Shown one piece after another: positions 25,577 through 34,617 of a stretch of 64,000 nucleotides of DNA; within the stretch, counting starts at the first letter, position 1, and each line of letters starts with the position of its first letter. Position numbers and translations under genes: made by a program. The DNA comes from Deltaproteobacteria bacterium. GTDB taxonomy: Bacteria > Myxococcota > JACRCW01. Below the pieces are notes generated by a model. It was given only the letters and a program-made list of their open reading frames with translations, was not told the DNA's origin and ran no database searches. Where the stretch lies: assembly GCA_016218805.1 (NCBI GenBank), contig JACRCW010000039.1, positions 1 through 64,000 of the forward strand, written 5' to 3'.

Positions 25577-27423
25577 CGTCTCGCCACGGGGAAGGGAATG
25601 ATGGTCGCGCTGCGGTCCGGCTCAGGTGGCGCGCGCGCCCCCACCGCCTCTTCCACCACGTCCTCGTGCGGACCGCGCGGGAGATCGTGCGCGTCACCGT
25701 CCTGCCGCTCATCACCCGGCGCGGGGACGGCCAGCGGCGGCGGCGGCGCATCACGCAGGGGAACACCGTCCGGCGGAGCCCAGTCCTCAATGGCGTACTT
25801 GTAGCCCTGCTCGGCCAGGAACAGCTGGCGGTGCATGCCCATCTCCATCTCCACGCTCTCCCGGGTCACCAGCGTATAGAAACGCGCGGGACCGCCCTTG
25901 GGCCGCAGGATGCGCCCCAGCCGCTGCGCCTCCTCCTGCCGTGAACCAAACGCCCCGGACAGCTGGATGAGCACGTTGGCATCCGGCAGGTCTATGGCAA
26001 AGTTGGCCACCTTGCTGGCAACAAGGATGCGCTCCTCCCCGCGCTTGAAGCGGCCAAACAACCGGTCGCGCTCGGGCTCCGGCGTCTCCCCGGTGATGAG
26101 CGGCGCACCCAGCTCGCGCGCCACCTCCCGCAGCGAATGCAGGTACTGCCCAATGATGAGCACCAGGTCGGACGCGTGCGCCTCCACGAGCTCGCGCACC
26201 ACCTGCAGCTTCACCGGATTCTCCGCAGCCACGCGGTGCTGCCCGCGCTTGCCGGCAATCTCGTACGCCTCCCGCCACGACGGCGCGAACGGCACGCGCA
26301 TCTCCGTGCAGATGGCCTGCGCAATGAAGCCCTGCGCCTCCAGCTCGCGCCACGGCGAGTCATACCGCTTGGGGCCAATGAGCCCGAACACGTGGCCCTC
26401 GCGCCCGTCCTCACGCACCAGCGTGGCGGTCAGGCCCAGCCGCCGCCGCCCCTGGATTTCTGCCGTCACGCGGAACACCGGCGCAGGCAGCAGGTGCACC
26501 TCGTCGTAGATGATGAGGCCGTACCCGCGCCCGGACAGCGTGTTGAAGTGCGGCCAACTCTCGCCCTTGCGGGTGGTCAGCACGCTGTACGTCGCCACGG
26601 TCACCGGGCCCACGTTCTTCTTGCGGCCCGTGTACTCCACCACGCATTCCTCCGGGACCTCCATCTTGTCCTTGATTTCCTCCATCCACTGGTGGACGGC
26701 CGTGGTGCTGGTGGCCAGGATGAGCGTCTCCGTCTTGAGGGCCGCCATGGCCGCCATGGCCACCACGGTCTTTCCCGCGCCGCACGGCAGCACCACCACG
26801 CCGGTCCCGCCGCCATCGGCGCCGGCCAGGAAGCTGTGCAGCGCGTTCTGCTGGTACGCTCGCAGCGCAAAGGGCAACCCGGCCCGCGTGGTGGTGCGTA
26901 GCTCCATGGCCAGCGGCACGCCCGGCGTGAAGCCCGCCTTGTCCACCACCGGATAGCCCACGTTGATGAGCGCCAGTTTCAGCGCACCCCGCATCTCCAG
27001 GCGGATGCGGAAGTGCGTGTCGTCCACGCGGTCCTGCAGGTAGCGGTCCAGCACGCGGTCCCGCGCCAGCCGTGTGGCAAACCGCTCGGTGTCCACCTCC
27101 AGCACCGCGGCGTCGCCCTCGCCGGGCAGCAGCGTGAGGCGTCCATAGCGGCCAATGTACTCAGTGACGTCGGCAATGACGTTCTGCGGCACGTCAAAAC
27201 GGCTGTGTTCGCGCAGCGAGCTGAGCACGCGGTCCGCACCCCAGCCCGCCGTGGCCGCGTTCCACAGGCTCAGCGGTGTGATGCGGTAGGTGTGCACGTG
27301 CTCGGGGCTCTTCACCATCTCGGCAAAACGCGCCAGCGCATCCCGCGCGGCCGGATAACCGGGGTGATCCACCTCCACCAAGAGCGTCCGGTCGCTCTGC
27401 ACAACAACGCAACCTGCGGGCAT
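25573..27423 (-). CDS. XPB/Ssl2-type superfamily 2 DNA helicase
   Basis: The 616-residue protein matches XPB-family architecture: an N-terminal XPB-type domain (1-190), then helicase domain 1 with Walker A LPCGAGKTVV (near 215), the DEVH box (near 305) and the XPB-diagnostic RED motif in LTATLVREDGREG (near 335). Domain 2 carries VASKVANFAIDLPDANVLIQL and the arginine-finger block QEEAQRLGRILRPK. Family members translocate on and open double-stranded DNA; in eukaryotes and archaea they act in nucleotide excision repair and transcription. Bacterial copies are less studied. It is the first gene of a two-gene operon with its helicase-associated partner. The C-terminal 60 residues are an Asp/Pro-rich low-complexity tail. 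Confidence 0.95.
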   Translation of the reverse strand: MPAGCVVVQSDRTLLVEVDHPGYPAARDALARFAEMVKSPEHVHTYRITPLSLWNAATAGWGADRVLSSLREHSRFDVPQNVIADVTEYIGRYGRLTLLPGEGDAAVLEVDTERFATRLARDRVLDRYLQDRVDDTHFRIRLEMRGALKLALINVGYPVVDKAGFTPGVPLAMELRTTTRAGLPFALRAYQQNALHSFLAGADGGGTGVVVLPCGAGKTVVAMAAMAALKTETLILATSTTAVHQWMEEIKDKMEVPEECVVEYTGRKKNVGPVTVATYSVLTTRKGESWPHFNTLSGRGYGLIIYDEVHLLPAPVFRVTAEIQGRRRLGLTATLVREDGREGHVFGLIGPKRYDSPWRELEAQGFIAQAICTEMRVPFAPSWREAYEIAGKRGQHRVAAENPVKLQVVRELVEAHASDLVLIIGQYLHSLREVARELGAPLITGETPEPERDRLFGRFKRGEERILVASKVANFAIDLPDANVLIQLSGAFGSRQEEAQRLGRILRPKGGPARFYTLVTRESVEMEMGMHRQLFLAEQGYKYAIEDWAPPDGVPLRDAPPPPLAVPAPGDERQDGDAHDLPRGPHEDVVEEAVGARAPPEPDRSATIIPFPVARR

Positions 27424-27503
27424 GGGCGCGGCGTAACGCGCCCCCGCACACCCCGCAAGTATCCGCCAACACGAAGCTTTTTTCCTTGCCGCATTCCCGG
27501 CGG

Positions 27504-27526
27504 CCAGCTAATGGCTGGTGGTTTTT
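27504..27526 (+). terminator. Weak hairpin with T-run upstream of the M16 operon
   Basis: CCAGC (27504-27508) pairs with GCTGG (27514-27518) across a 5-base loop and is followed by GTGG and five T residues. It lies 27 bases before the M16 start at 27553, so it may be an attenuator or a terminator for upstream transcription. The stem is only 5 bp; treat as tentative. Confidence 0.35.
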
Positions 27527-27552
27527 GCCCAAGCCAGGAAGGGGAGTTGAAC

Positions 27553-28899
27553 ATGCGCTGCTTGCCGCTGTGGTCGCTGTGCTTCGTGCTGCTGCCCGCC
27601 GTGCCCGGCGCCGCGCAATCGGATGGTCCGGCGGTGGAAACGGCCGTCGACACGCTGCCCAACGGGCTCACGGTCATCACGGTGGAGGACCACGCGGCGC
27701 CGGTGGTGTCGTTCCAGGTCTGGGTCCGCACCGGGAGCAAGAACGAGCGCCCCGGCATCACCGGCGTGAGCCACCTGTTTGAGCACATGATGTTCAAGGG
27801 ATCCCGCAAGTACGGCCCGGAGGAGCACGCGCGCATTGTGCAGGGCAACGGCGGGGTGCCCAACGCGTTCACCACGCGGGATTTCACCGCCTATTACGAC
27901 GATTTCCCGTCGGACAGGCTGGAACTGGCCGTGCAGCTGGAGGCGGAGCGGTTCCAGAACCTCAGCATCACGGAGGAGAACCTGAAGAGCGAGCGCGAGG
28001 TGGTGAAGGAGGAGCGGCGCCTGCGCACGGACAACACGCCGACGGGCAAGGCGGTGGAGGAGCTGCTGGCCACCGTCTACAAGGCGCACCCCTACAGCTG
28101 GCCGGTCGTCGGGTGGATGAGTGACCTGGACGCGCTGACGCTCGCGGACTGCCGGGAGTACTTCCGCGCGCACTACGCGCCCAACAACGCGGTCATCGTC
28201 GTGGCGGGGGACACCACGCCGGCGGAGGTGATGAAGCTGGTGCGCCGGCACTTTGGGCGGTGGCGCCGGCAGCCGCCTGCGGCGCCGGTCCCCACGCGGG
28301 ATCCCGAGCAGAAGGGGGAGCGCCGCGTGACGCTGCGCATGCCCGCTCAGGCGCCGCTCATCCTGGGCGGGTGGCACGTCCCCGCCGCTGCGCATGCGGA
28401 CCTGGCCGTGCTGGAGGTCATTTCCAACCTGCTGTCCAACGGGAAGAGCAGCCGCCTGTACCAGCGGCTGGTCCACACGGACCAGACGGCCACCGCGGCG
28501 GCGGGCGGCGTGTTCCGGCTGGAGCACCCGGGGGTGTTCTACGCGTACGCCATGGTGAAGCCCGGCGAAGACCCGAAGAAGGTTGAGGACGCCTACCTGG
28601 CCGAGGTGGAGAAGCTGAAGACGGAGCCCATTGCGGACACGGAGCTGCAGAAGGTCCGCAACCAGTTGGAGAGCGGGCACGTGTTTGGGCTCAAGCGGGT
28701 GCATGCGCTGGGTCAGGAGGTGGCGGAGGCGTACCTGCTGGAGGGCTCCGTGGACGCGTTCAAGACGCGGTTGGCGCGGTGGCGTGCGGTCACGCCGGCG
28801 GACATCCAGCGCGTGGCCCGGACCTATTTCACCGTGGACAACCGCACGCTCATCACTGTGTTGCCGGACAACCCGCCGCCTAAGAACGCGCTGCGCTGA
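27553..28899 (+). CDS. M16-family zinc peptidase, catalytic subunit
   Basis: The protein is about 448 residues, starting at the ATG at 27553 with GGGGAG 6 bases upstream. A signal peptide (MRCLPLWSLCFVLLPAVPGAAQ) directs it to the periplasm. The inverted zinc motif HLFEH is at 74-78, with the downstream acidic ligand region in ESEREVVKEERR-like sequence (LKSEREVVKEERRLRTDN). It is followed 11 bases later by a second M16 gene lacking the zinc motif. The two therefore resemble the alpha/beta pairs of bacterial and mitochondrial processing peptidases, in which both halves enclose the peptide substrate. Likely role: degradation of short peptides or envelope quality control. Confidence 0.94.
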   Translation: MRCLPLWSLCFVLLPAVPGAAQSDGPAVETAVDTLPNGLTVITVEDHAAPVVSFQVWVRTGSKNERPGITGVSHLFEHMMFKGSRKYGPEEHARIVQGNGGVPNAFTTRDFTAYYDDFPSDRLELAVQLEAERFQNLSITEENLKSEREVVKEERRLRTDNTPTGKAVEELLATVYKAHPYSWPVVGWMSDLDALTLADCREYFRAHYAPNNAVIVVAGDTTPAEVMKLVRRHFGRWRRQPPAAPVPTRDPEQKGERRVTLRMPAQAPLILGGWHVPAAAHADLAVLEVISNLLSNGKSSRLYQRLVHTDQTATAAAGGVFRLEHPGVFYAYAMVKPGEDPKKVEDAYLAEVEKLKTEPIADTELQKVRNQLESGHVFGLKRVHALGQEVAEAYLLEGSVDAFKTRLARWRAVTPADIQRVARTYFTVDNRTLITVLPDNPPPKNALR

Positions 28900-28910
28900 G
28901 GGAGGCCACC

Positions 28911-30305
28911 ATGAAGACCACCACCCGCGTTGTGCTGCCCGTGCTCCTGGCGTTCTTGCCGTTTCTACGCGCCTCCGCCGCCACCAGCGCCGTGACCGAA
29001 GCGCGGTTTGGCAACGGCATGAAGGTCCTGCTGCTGGAGGACCACAAGCTGCCCACCATCTATTTCGGGCTGATGTTCCGCGCGGCGGGCGCGGCCATGG
29101 ACCCGCCCGGAAAGACGGGCGTGGCGTCCCTCACGGCCGAACTGCTGCGTGAGGGCACCAAGACGCGCAGCTCCAAGGACATCTCGCAGGCGGTGGACTT
29201 CATGGGCGCGTCACTGGGGGCGGGCGCGGACCATGACCGGGCCACGGCGTCCGCGGCGGGGCTGACGCGTGATACGCCGGCCATCCTGGACCTGCTGGCG
29301 GACGTGGTGCTGCGCCCCGCGTTCAAAGCGGAGGATTTTGACCGCGTGAAGGGGCTGCGCCTGGCCGCGTTGCAGCAGCAACTGGACGACGCGGACGGGC
29401 TGGCGCGGCGGGCGTTCAACCGCTTCCTGTTTGGCAAGCACGCCTATGCGCTGCCGGCGGAGGGCACGGTGAAGACCGTCACCGCCATCACGCGGGAGGA
29501 CGTGGCCGCGTTCCACGCCGCGCACTACCGGGCGGACAATGCGGTGCTGGTGATAGCGGGGGATTTCACCGCGGCGCAGGTGCTGCCGCTGGTGGAAAGC
29601 GCGCTTTCCACGTTCAAGCCCGGCACGGCGGAGCCCCCCGTTCCGGCGCCCGGCGCGCCGGCCACCGCCGCGCGCATCCTGCTGCTGGACAAGCCGGACC
29701 TCACGCAGGCCAAGATGACGTTTGGCCACCTGGGGATTGCGCGCACACACCCGGACTACTACCCGGCGCTGGTGATGAACGGCGTGCTGGGTGGCGCGGG
29801 CTTCCTGTCACGCCTGACCATGACGGTGCGGACCAAGATGGGACTCACCTACGGCATCGGCAGCTACTGGGATGCGCGCGTGGCGGGTGGTGGATTCGCG
29901 GTGTCGTGCAGCACGCGGACGGAGCAGGCGGTGGAGGCCATCCGGGCCACCGTGGCGGAGATGGACCGGCTGGCCGGAGGGGGCGCCACGCCGCGCGAAC
30001 TCGCGGATGTGCAGGGCTACCTGGCGGGGGCGTTTTCGCTGGCCATTGAAACGCCGGAGGCGCAGGCGGGTTACCTGCTGAGCGCGGAGCTGTTTGGGTT
30101 GGGGACGGATTTCCTGCGCACGCACCCGCAGAAGATCCGCGAAGTGACGGCGAAGGACGTGTCGCGTGCGGCGGGGGCGCTCATCGGCAGCGGGCTGCTG
30201 CGCTATGTCGTCGTGGGCAAGGCGGAGGCGCTGAAGGAGCCGTTGTCGCAGCTGGGCACGGTGGAACTGCGGGCGCACAAGGACTGGGCGGACGAGGCGC
30301 AGTGA
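28911..30305 (+). CDS. M16-family peptidase-like, non-catalytic subunit
   Basis: The 464-residue protein starts at the ATG at 28911 behind GGGAGG. The signal peptide is TTTRVVLPVLLAFLPFLRASA. The fold is M16 (TEARFGNGMKVLLLEDHKLP; FHAAHYRADNAVLVIAGDFT), but the position of the HxxEH zinc site reads SLTAELLREGT, so zinc ligands are absent. The C-terminal half keeps the substrate-binding Arg/Tyr-type segment KMGLTYGIGSYWD. This division of labour, zinc in one gene product and the R/Y pair in the next, is characteristic of heterodimeric M16B peptidases. It is co-transcribed with the preceding catalytic subunit. Confidence 0.93.
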   Translation: MKTTTRVVLPVLLAFLPFLRASAATSAVTEARFGNGMKVLLLEDHKLPTIYFGLMFRAAGAAMDPPGKTGVASLTAELLREGTKTRSSKDISQAVDFMGASLGAGADHDRATASAAGLTRDTPAILDLLADVVLRPAFKAEDFDRVKGLRLAALQQQLDDADGLARRAFNRFLFGKHAYALPAEGTVKTVTAITREDVAAFHAAHYRADNAVLVIAGDFTAAQVLPLVESALSTFKPGTAEPPVPAPGAPATAARILLLDKPDLTQAKMTFGHLGIARTHPDYYPALVMNGVLGGAGFLSRLTMTVRTKMGLTYGIGSYWDARVAGGGFAVSCSTRTEQAVEAIRATVAEMDRLAGGGATPRELADVQGYLAGAFSLAIETPEAQAGYLLSAELFGLGTDFLRTHPQKIREVTAKDVSRAAGALIGSGLLRYVVVGKAEALKEPLSQLGTVELRAHKDWADEAQ

Positions 30306-30439
30306 CCGCGCCGGCGCGGCCGTAACGTTCACATGACGAAAGCCGCGGTCCACACCCCGGGCCCCGTCCTACCCAGCGCCTTTTCACCATGCCGACGGGC
30401 CACCCGGGCGCGCCGCGCCCGTCCAGGGCGTTCGCGCGG

Positions 30440-31543
30440 CTACGGCAGCAGGATGGCGGTGACCACGCCCGCGGTCACCATGATGGCGCCGTAGATGAGA
30501 AACAGCGGCGCAATGCCGAACAACACGTACGACCCGATCTCAAACGCGCGTCCACGCGTGACCATGGAGGAGATCTCGTCCGGCGCGTGCGGGCGGGCAT
30601 TCAACGTGTTGCGCAATTCAATGGCACGCAGCAGGAGCAGCACGCCGGTGATGATGGCCGGCGGAGCAATGAACGGCGCCCACCCGCCAAGCGCCAGCGT
30701 GGCGAGCACCACCCCAACGCGCGGTCCCGCGCCGACGCGCTTGCCCTTCTGCGGCGGGGGCGTTGGCTGGAAGGCGCCCAGGCGGTTGGGGTCCGGGACG
30801 GCGTCCGCATCCTGGTAACCCGGGCCGCCGCCGCCACCCCGGGGTGCGGGCGGAGTATCCAGCCGGGGCTGGGGAGGCGGGGCCTGCGGGGGCGGGGCCG
30901 CCGGTGCCGGCGCCTGGGGGACCACAATGATCGTCTGGCTGCGCGGCGTCTCCTCGGGGGCGGGCTTGGCGGGCTCCGGCTGGGCGGCGGGTGCGGGCGC
31001 CGGGGCGGGTTCCGGCTCGGGTGGTGGCGCGGCCTTCTTGGGCGGCTCAGGCAACTTGTCAATCTTGGCGGCCTTGGCCAGCCGCAGGGCGGCGCGCGCA
31101 GCCACGGGCGGCAGGGATTCCTCCTCAAAGCCGGCCTTTTCGGACTGCATGCCCACCAGGCGGCTCTGTTCCGCGTCAAACAGGCGGATGGCAATCACGC
31201 GTTCCTTGCCCACGGCGGTGAGCTGCGCGGCCAGGACATAGCGCGCCTTCACCGCGCGCCCGGCGTTGGCGGCGCAGGAGATGTCCTGGCAGCGCAGCAC
31301 GCCCACGTCAGACACGCCGGCACGGGCGGCGGCGTCCTCCATCAGGTGCACCTCCGCGCCGGGCGCGGCCGAGGCCATTTCGGATTGCAGCAAACCGGCC
31401 AGGGCCACGGTGTCATTGCCGCGCGCGCGCGCGTCCACCACCGGGGCCAGCACCACCACCAGCGGCTTGACGGGTGGGTCCGCCGCCGCCGGCGGGGCGG
31501 CCAGCACAATCCCCGCCATCCCAATGAGAAGAGCGTTGATCAT
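30440..31543 (-). CDS. Exported TolB-N-like protein with Pro-rich linker and two C-terminal helices
   Basis: The protein is about 367 residues, from the ATG at 31543 that overlaps the upstream lipoprotein stop (ATGA). A signal peptide (LLIGMAGIVLAAPPAAA) precedes a domain of about 120 residues with the TolB-N/CsgG-like nucleotide-free fold pattern: VVVLAPVVDARARG, LAGLLQSEM, then RCQDISCAANAGRAVKARYVLAAQLT. A long Pro/Ala/Glu linker (about 150-245) follows. Two hydrophobic helices (LATLALGGWAPFIAPPAIITG and SYVLFGIAPLFLIYGAIMVT) end the protein. The motif C-x-D-I-x-C before G-R-x-x-K is shared with the gene at 47194. Envelope-sensing or trans-envelope role inferred; no named function. Confidence 0.75.
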   Translation of the reverse strand: MINALLIGMAGIVLAAPPAAADPPVKPLVVVLAPVVDARARGNDTVALAGLLQSEMASAAPGAEVHLMEDAAARAGVSDVGVLRCQDISCAANAGRAVKARYVLAAQLTAVGKERVIAIRLFDAEQSRLVGMQSEKAGFEEESLPPVAARAALRLAKAAKIDKLPEPPKKAAPPPEPEPAPAPAPAAQPEPAKPAPEETPRSQTIIVVPQAPAPAAPPPQAPPPQPRLDTPPAPRGGGGGPGYQDADAVPDPNRLGAFQPTPPPQKGKRVGAGPRVGVVLATLALGGWAPFIAPPAIITGVLLLLRAIELRNTLNARPHAPDEISSMVTRGRAFEIGSYVLFGIAPLFLIYGAIMVTAGVVTAILLP

Positions 31544-31983
31544 GGCACGCACACTCCCAGGTCAAACGAGTTGCCGGCATCCGGGTAGACCACCCCGCCG
31601 TCAATCTGGCCGGTGCGGAGATCCTCGCACACCTGCCCACCAGGGCAGCCTGACGGGGACGCGTTGCGGCTGCACTGCTGGCGGCACACGGGCTTGCCGC
31701 AGTCATCCGGGTGGCACAGCAGCGTACCGTTGCAGCCGGTGGGGCTGGTGCCGGTGATGGGAAAGCACTCACCGCCCATCTCGCCCTGGGTGATGCTCTC
31801 GGGGGACCCCGGCTTGCAGGTCCCTGACTTGCACGCCTGGCCGGACGGGCAGTGACAATCCGCGCGGCAGGGCAGGTCCTTGTCAGACACCAGGCAGCCC
31901 GTGGCGCCGAGCAGCGCGGAGAGGGCCAGGGCGATCAGCGGGTTCCGCAACCGCCCCGGGCCTGTGCTAGTGAGCGCTCCCAT
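31540..31983 (-). CDS. Small Cys-rich lipoprotein
   Basis: The 147-residue product has the signal LIALALSALLGATGC. The mature part has many cysteines in C-x(3)-C-x-C-P and C-x-x-x-C patterns (CRADCHCPSGQACKSGTC), resembling the disulfide-rich leaders of many myxobacterial surface lipoproteins. It is translationally coupled to the following TolB-N-like protein gene. The start ATG (31983-31981) shares bases with the ATG of the divergent gene at 31982, forming CATG. A TTG 12 codons downstream, giving RNPLIALALSALLGATGC, is a plausible alternative start. No enzymatic motif seen. Confidence 0.75.
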   Translation of the reverse strand: MGALTSTGPGRLRNPLIALALSALLGATGCLVSDKDLPCRADCHCPSGQACKSGTCKPGSPESITQGEMGGECFPITGTSPTGCNGTLLCHPDDCGKPVCRQQCSRNASPSGCPGGQVCEDLRTGQIDGGVVYPDAGNSFDLGVCVP

Positions 31984-32686
31984 GAACGTTTCCTCGCGAC
32001 TTCACGTGTTCGGGTTGATGCTTGTCGCACAGGCCTGCTCGTTCAGCAACGCCCCGTTTTTCCCGCCCTACGCGGTGGATATTGACGTGGTGGACCCGCT
32101 GGCCGTGACGGCGGACAAGGGCCTCAGGCGCGTGTTCAACCGCGGCAGCATTGAGCTCATCAATACGGTGGGCTCGTGCACCGTGCAGTTGAAGCTGGGC
32201 CAGTGCAACAACGGCGAGGAGGTGTGGGTGAACCTCCGCGCGCTGCCCAATGACCCGGCCTGCCGCAGCCGCTGCACCTGCTCGCCGTCCGTGTGGGCCC
32301 GGCTGCAGGCGGCGGAAGGCCGGTCCCTGGCGCTGGCGGAATCCGACCAGTTCACGCGCACCGGGTCAGGCGTGTACGCGGAGGTGATGGCCGGGGCCAT
32401 GCTGGACGTGGACGGCAACGGGGTGGTGGACAAGCACTCGGATGAGAACCGCATTGCCACGGCGCCGTTGACGGTGGGCAAGGTGCAGGTGCACCGGGCC
32501 ACGGATGCGCCGGACAGCTCCACAGCCTGGCCGCCCTTTGGCGAGTTCTACGCAGACCTGGAGGCATCCTTCCCCGGCGTGGGGTACGTGCGCGGCCGGG
32601 TGGACGCCGCGGTGGAGGCCACGGACGGCACGCCGGTGGGGCCGCGGTGCAACTGGGAAGTGGAGCAGTTGCAGGAAGACAACTGA
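31982..32686 (+). CDS. Lipoprotein of unknown function with a calcium-loop-like segment
   Basis: The protein is about 234 residues, with the short signal HVFGLMLVAQAC as lipobox. The mature chain contains paired cysteines (CTVQLKLGQCNNG; CRSRCTCSP) and DVDGNGVVDKHSDEN, a loop with the acidic spacing of a calcium-binding dockerin or EF-type site, in a beta-rich context. The start ATG overlaps the start of the divergent lipoprotein gene. It ends 6 bases from the convergent DUF4388 regulator gene; an inverted repeat CTGATT-CC-AATCAG spans the two stop codons (32683-32696). Unrecognised family. Confidence 0.7.
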   Translation: MNVSSRLHVFGLMLVAQACSFSNAPFFPPYAVDIDVVDPLAVTADKGLRRVFNRGSIELINTVGSCTVQLKLGQCNNGEEVWVNLRALPNDPACRSRCTCSPSVWARLQAAEGRSLALAESDQFTRTGSGVYAEVMAGAMLDVDGNGVVDKHSDENRIATAPLTVGKVQVHRATDAPDSSTAWPPFGEFYADLEASFPGVGYVRGRVDAAVEATDGTPVGPRCNWEVEQLQEDN

Positions 32687-32692
32687 TTCCAA

Positions 32693-34393
32693 TCAGCCCG
32701 GACCGGCCGCGCGGGGCGTCTCCCGGAACACCGCCACGCCCTTGCGGACCATGTCCTTCACCACCCATTCCACAATGAGCGGGCTTTCGCCCGTTTCCGC
32801 CATCACCGCGCCGGGCGAGCTGCCGCGCGCCAGGTGCTCCAGCACCGCGGGGGGAATGCCGGTGGTGACGCGCTCATACAGGGCCATCAGCTCGGGGTGG
32901 ATGTTCAGGCCTTCGCCCTGCAGCATGAGCTTCTCGCGGACCTCGTCGTCGTGCGCGTTGGCGCGCTCGCACGCGGCGTCCAGCTGCGCGCGGGGGTCCT
33001 GCGCCGGGCCGTCAGGAGGCACCTGCAGCGGGTCAAACACAAACGCCGCGCCGCGCATCCGCACGTACGCCTCCAGCGCGTCCTGGCCGGTCAGCGTGGT
33101 GATGTCCGCGGTGGCACCCGCGGTCACCAGTTGGCCGCCGCGGAAGCCCAGCACCGCGTGCGTCCACGCGTCCCGTGCGTGCAGGGTGCCCGTCAGCCCC
33201 TGGTAGGACAGCGCCAGGACCAGGTTGAGCGGCCCCACGTGGTCCAGCCGCCCATCCAGCCGGCAGCCCGGGCCCGCCGCGGTCCAGACCAGCGCGTGCC
33301 GCGCCAGGCAGTCCGTCACCGCCTTCATGAGCTGGTCACCCTTGATGCCCTTGGCCAGGTACGCGTCGGCCCCGGCGCCCACCTGCCGCAGCTTGTCGCG
33401 GTACTCGTCGTGGCAGGACAGCAGCAGGAACGGCACCTCGCGCAGCCGGTGGTCATCCCGGACCAGGCGGAGAAGCGCCCAGCCGTCCACGTCCGGCATC
33501 ATGATGTCACTGATGATGGCCATGGGCCGGACGCGCAGGGCCTCCTCTAGGCCCCGCTGGCCATTGTCCGCGCGGGACACCTCCAGCCCCGCGCGCTGCA
33601 GGAACTTGCAGGCAATCTCCAGCAGCGCCGTGTCGTCGTCCACCACCAGCACCCGCGTGGGCGGCGGCGGGCGCGGCGCCCCCGCGCCCGGGACCACCTC
33701 CACGGCGGAGAATGCCGGGCTGGCGCCCGCCGCCTGCGGCTGCGGCGGCGCCATGGCCACGGAGGACGCATCATCCGGAACGGGCTGCCAGAAGAACGCC
33801 AGCACTTCGCCCTGGCCCAGGACGCGCTGCGCGGCGGGTTCACCCTGCTCACCGCCGTACTGCGCAAACCCCAGCGCCCCCTGCTGCACCATGAGGTGCG
33901 CGCGCCCCCCCACCGTGTCCACGGTGAGCAGTCCGCTGCGGCGCGTGCGGGACACAAACTCCCACAACCGCCGCAGGCTCCAGGCGTTGAGCGCCGCCGG
34001 CTGGCTGGGGGGCGGACGGGACAGCAGGCACAGCGTACGCGCGCGTTCGGCCAGCGCCGCGGGGGTCAGCGGCTGCTCCAGGATGTCCGCCACCCCGCCG
34101 GCCAGCAGCCCACCCGCCAGGTTGTCATCCAGCTTCTGGGGCAGCAGGAGCACCGGGTAGGCCGGCGGCTGGCCGCCCAGGGCCGCCAGCACCGTGGCAC
34201 CGGACGGATCCGTGCCCCAGGAATCAGCCACCACCACGGTGCGCTCCGGGCTGGCGCCGGAAGTGGCCGCCGTGGCCTCGGCCAGCACCAGCGGGGCCTG
34301 CGTGCCGCCGTGAACCAGGAAACCCGCCTCGGACAGGACCCGCTGCAACGCCGCCAGCCGTTGAGGATCCGCGCTGTAGACCCACGCTTTCAT
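32693..34393 (-). CDS. Response regulator with DUF4388 domains
   Basis: The protein is about 566 residues, from the ATG at 34393 (MKAWVYSADPQRLAALQRVL); the longer frame lacks support. Order: an atypical receiver-like domain (1-115) without a clear phospho-Asp; a DUF4388 domain (about 135-210: LRRLWEFVSRTRRSGLLTVDTVGGRAHLMVQQGALGFAQYG); and a canonical receiver (about 245-365: RVLVVDDDTALLEIACKFL, phospho-site IISDIMMPDVDG, LLLSCHDE, LAKGIKGDQL). A second DUF4388-like domain follows (about 385-460: LNLVLALSYQGLTGTLHARD), and a C-terminal helical region ends the protein. DUF4388 is common in Myxococcota and often accompanies motility or developmental signalling. No kinase is adjacent. Confidence 0.9.
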   Translation of the reverse strand: MKAWVYSADPQRLAALQRVLSEAGFLVHGGTQAPLVLAEATAATSGASPERTVVVADSWGTDPSGATVLAALGGQPPAYPVLLLPQKLDDNLAGGLLAGGVADILEQPLTPAALAERARTLCLLSRPPPSQPAALNAWSLRRLWEFVSRTRRSGLLTVDTVGGRAHLMVQQGALGFAQYGGEQGEPAAQRVLGQGEVLAFFWQPVPDDASSVAMAPPQPQAAGASPAFSAVEVVPGAGAPRPPPPTRVLVVDDDTALLEIACKFLQRAGLEVSRADNGQRGLEEALRVRPMAIISDIMMPDVDGWALLRLVRDDHRLREVPFLLLSCHDEYRDKLRQVGAGADAYLAKGIKGDQLMKAVTDCLARHALVWTAAGPGCRLDGRLDHVGPLNLVLALSYQGLTGTLHARDAWTHAVLGFRGGQLVTAGATADITTLTGQDALEAYVRMRGAAFVFDPLQVPPDGPAQDPRAQLDAACERANAHDDEVREKLMLQGEGLNIHPELMALYERVTTGIPPAVLEHLARGSSPGAVMAETGESPLIVEWVVKDMVRKGVAVFRETPRAAGPG

Positions 34394-34617
34394 GCGCCCA
34401 ACCTGTGCAGACGCGGCCGGCGCACGCAAGTTTGCCGCCGGGGTCCCACACCGGCCCACATTCCGCGGGAGGATAACGGGGTCACAAACTTGCGCTGCCG
34501 AGGGCCTTCAGTGGAACATGCCCGCTGACGTCCGGCTGGATCACCCGCAGCCCCTTCCGGGGCGCGCGGGCGGGGCGTGGGTTGCTGGGACTGCAGGGGT
34601 CACCCCCAAGGGGCTGA

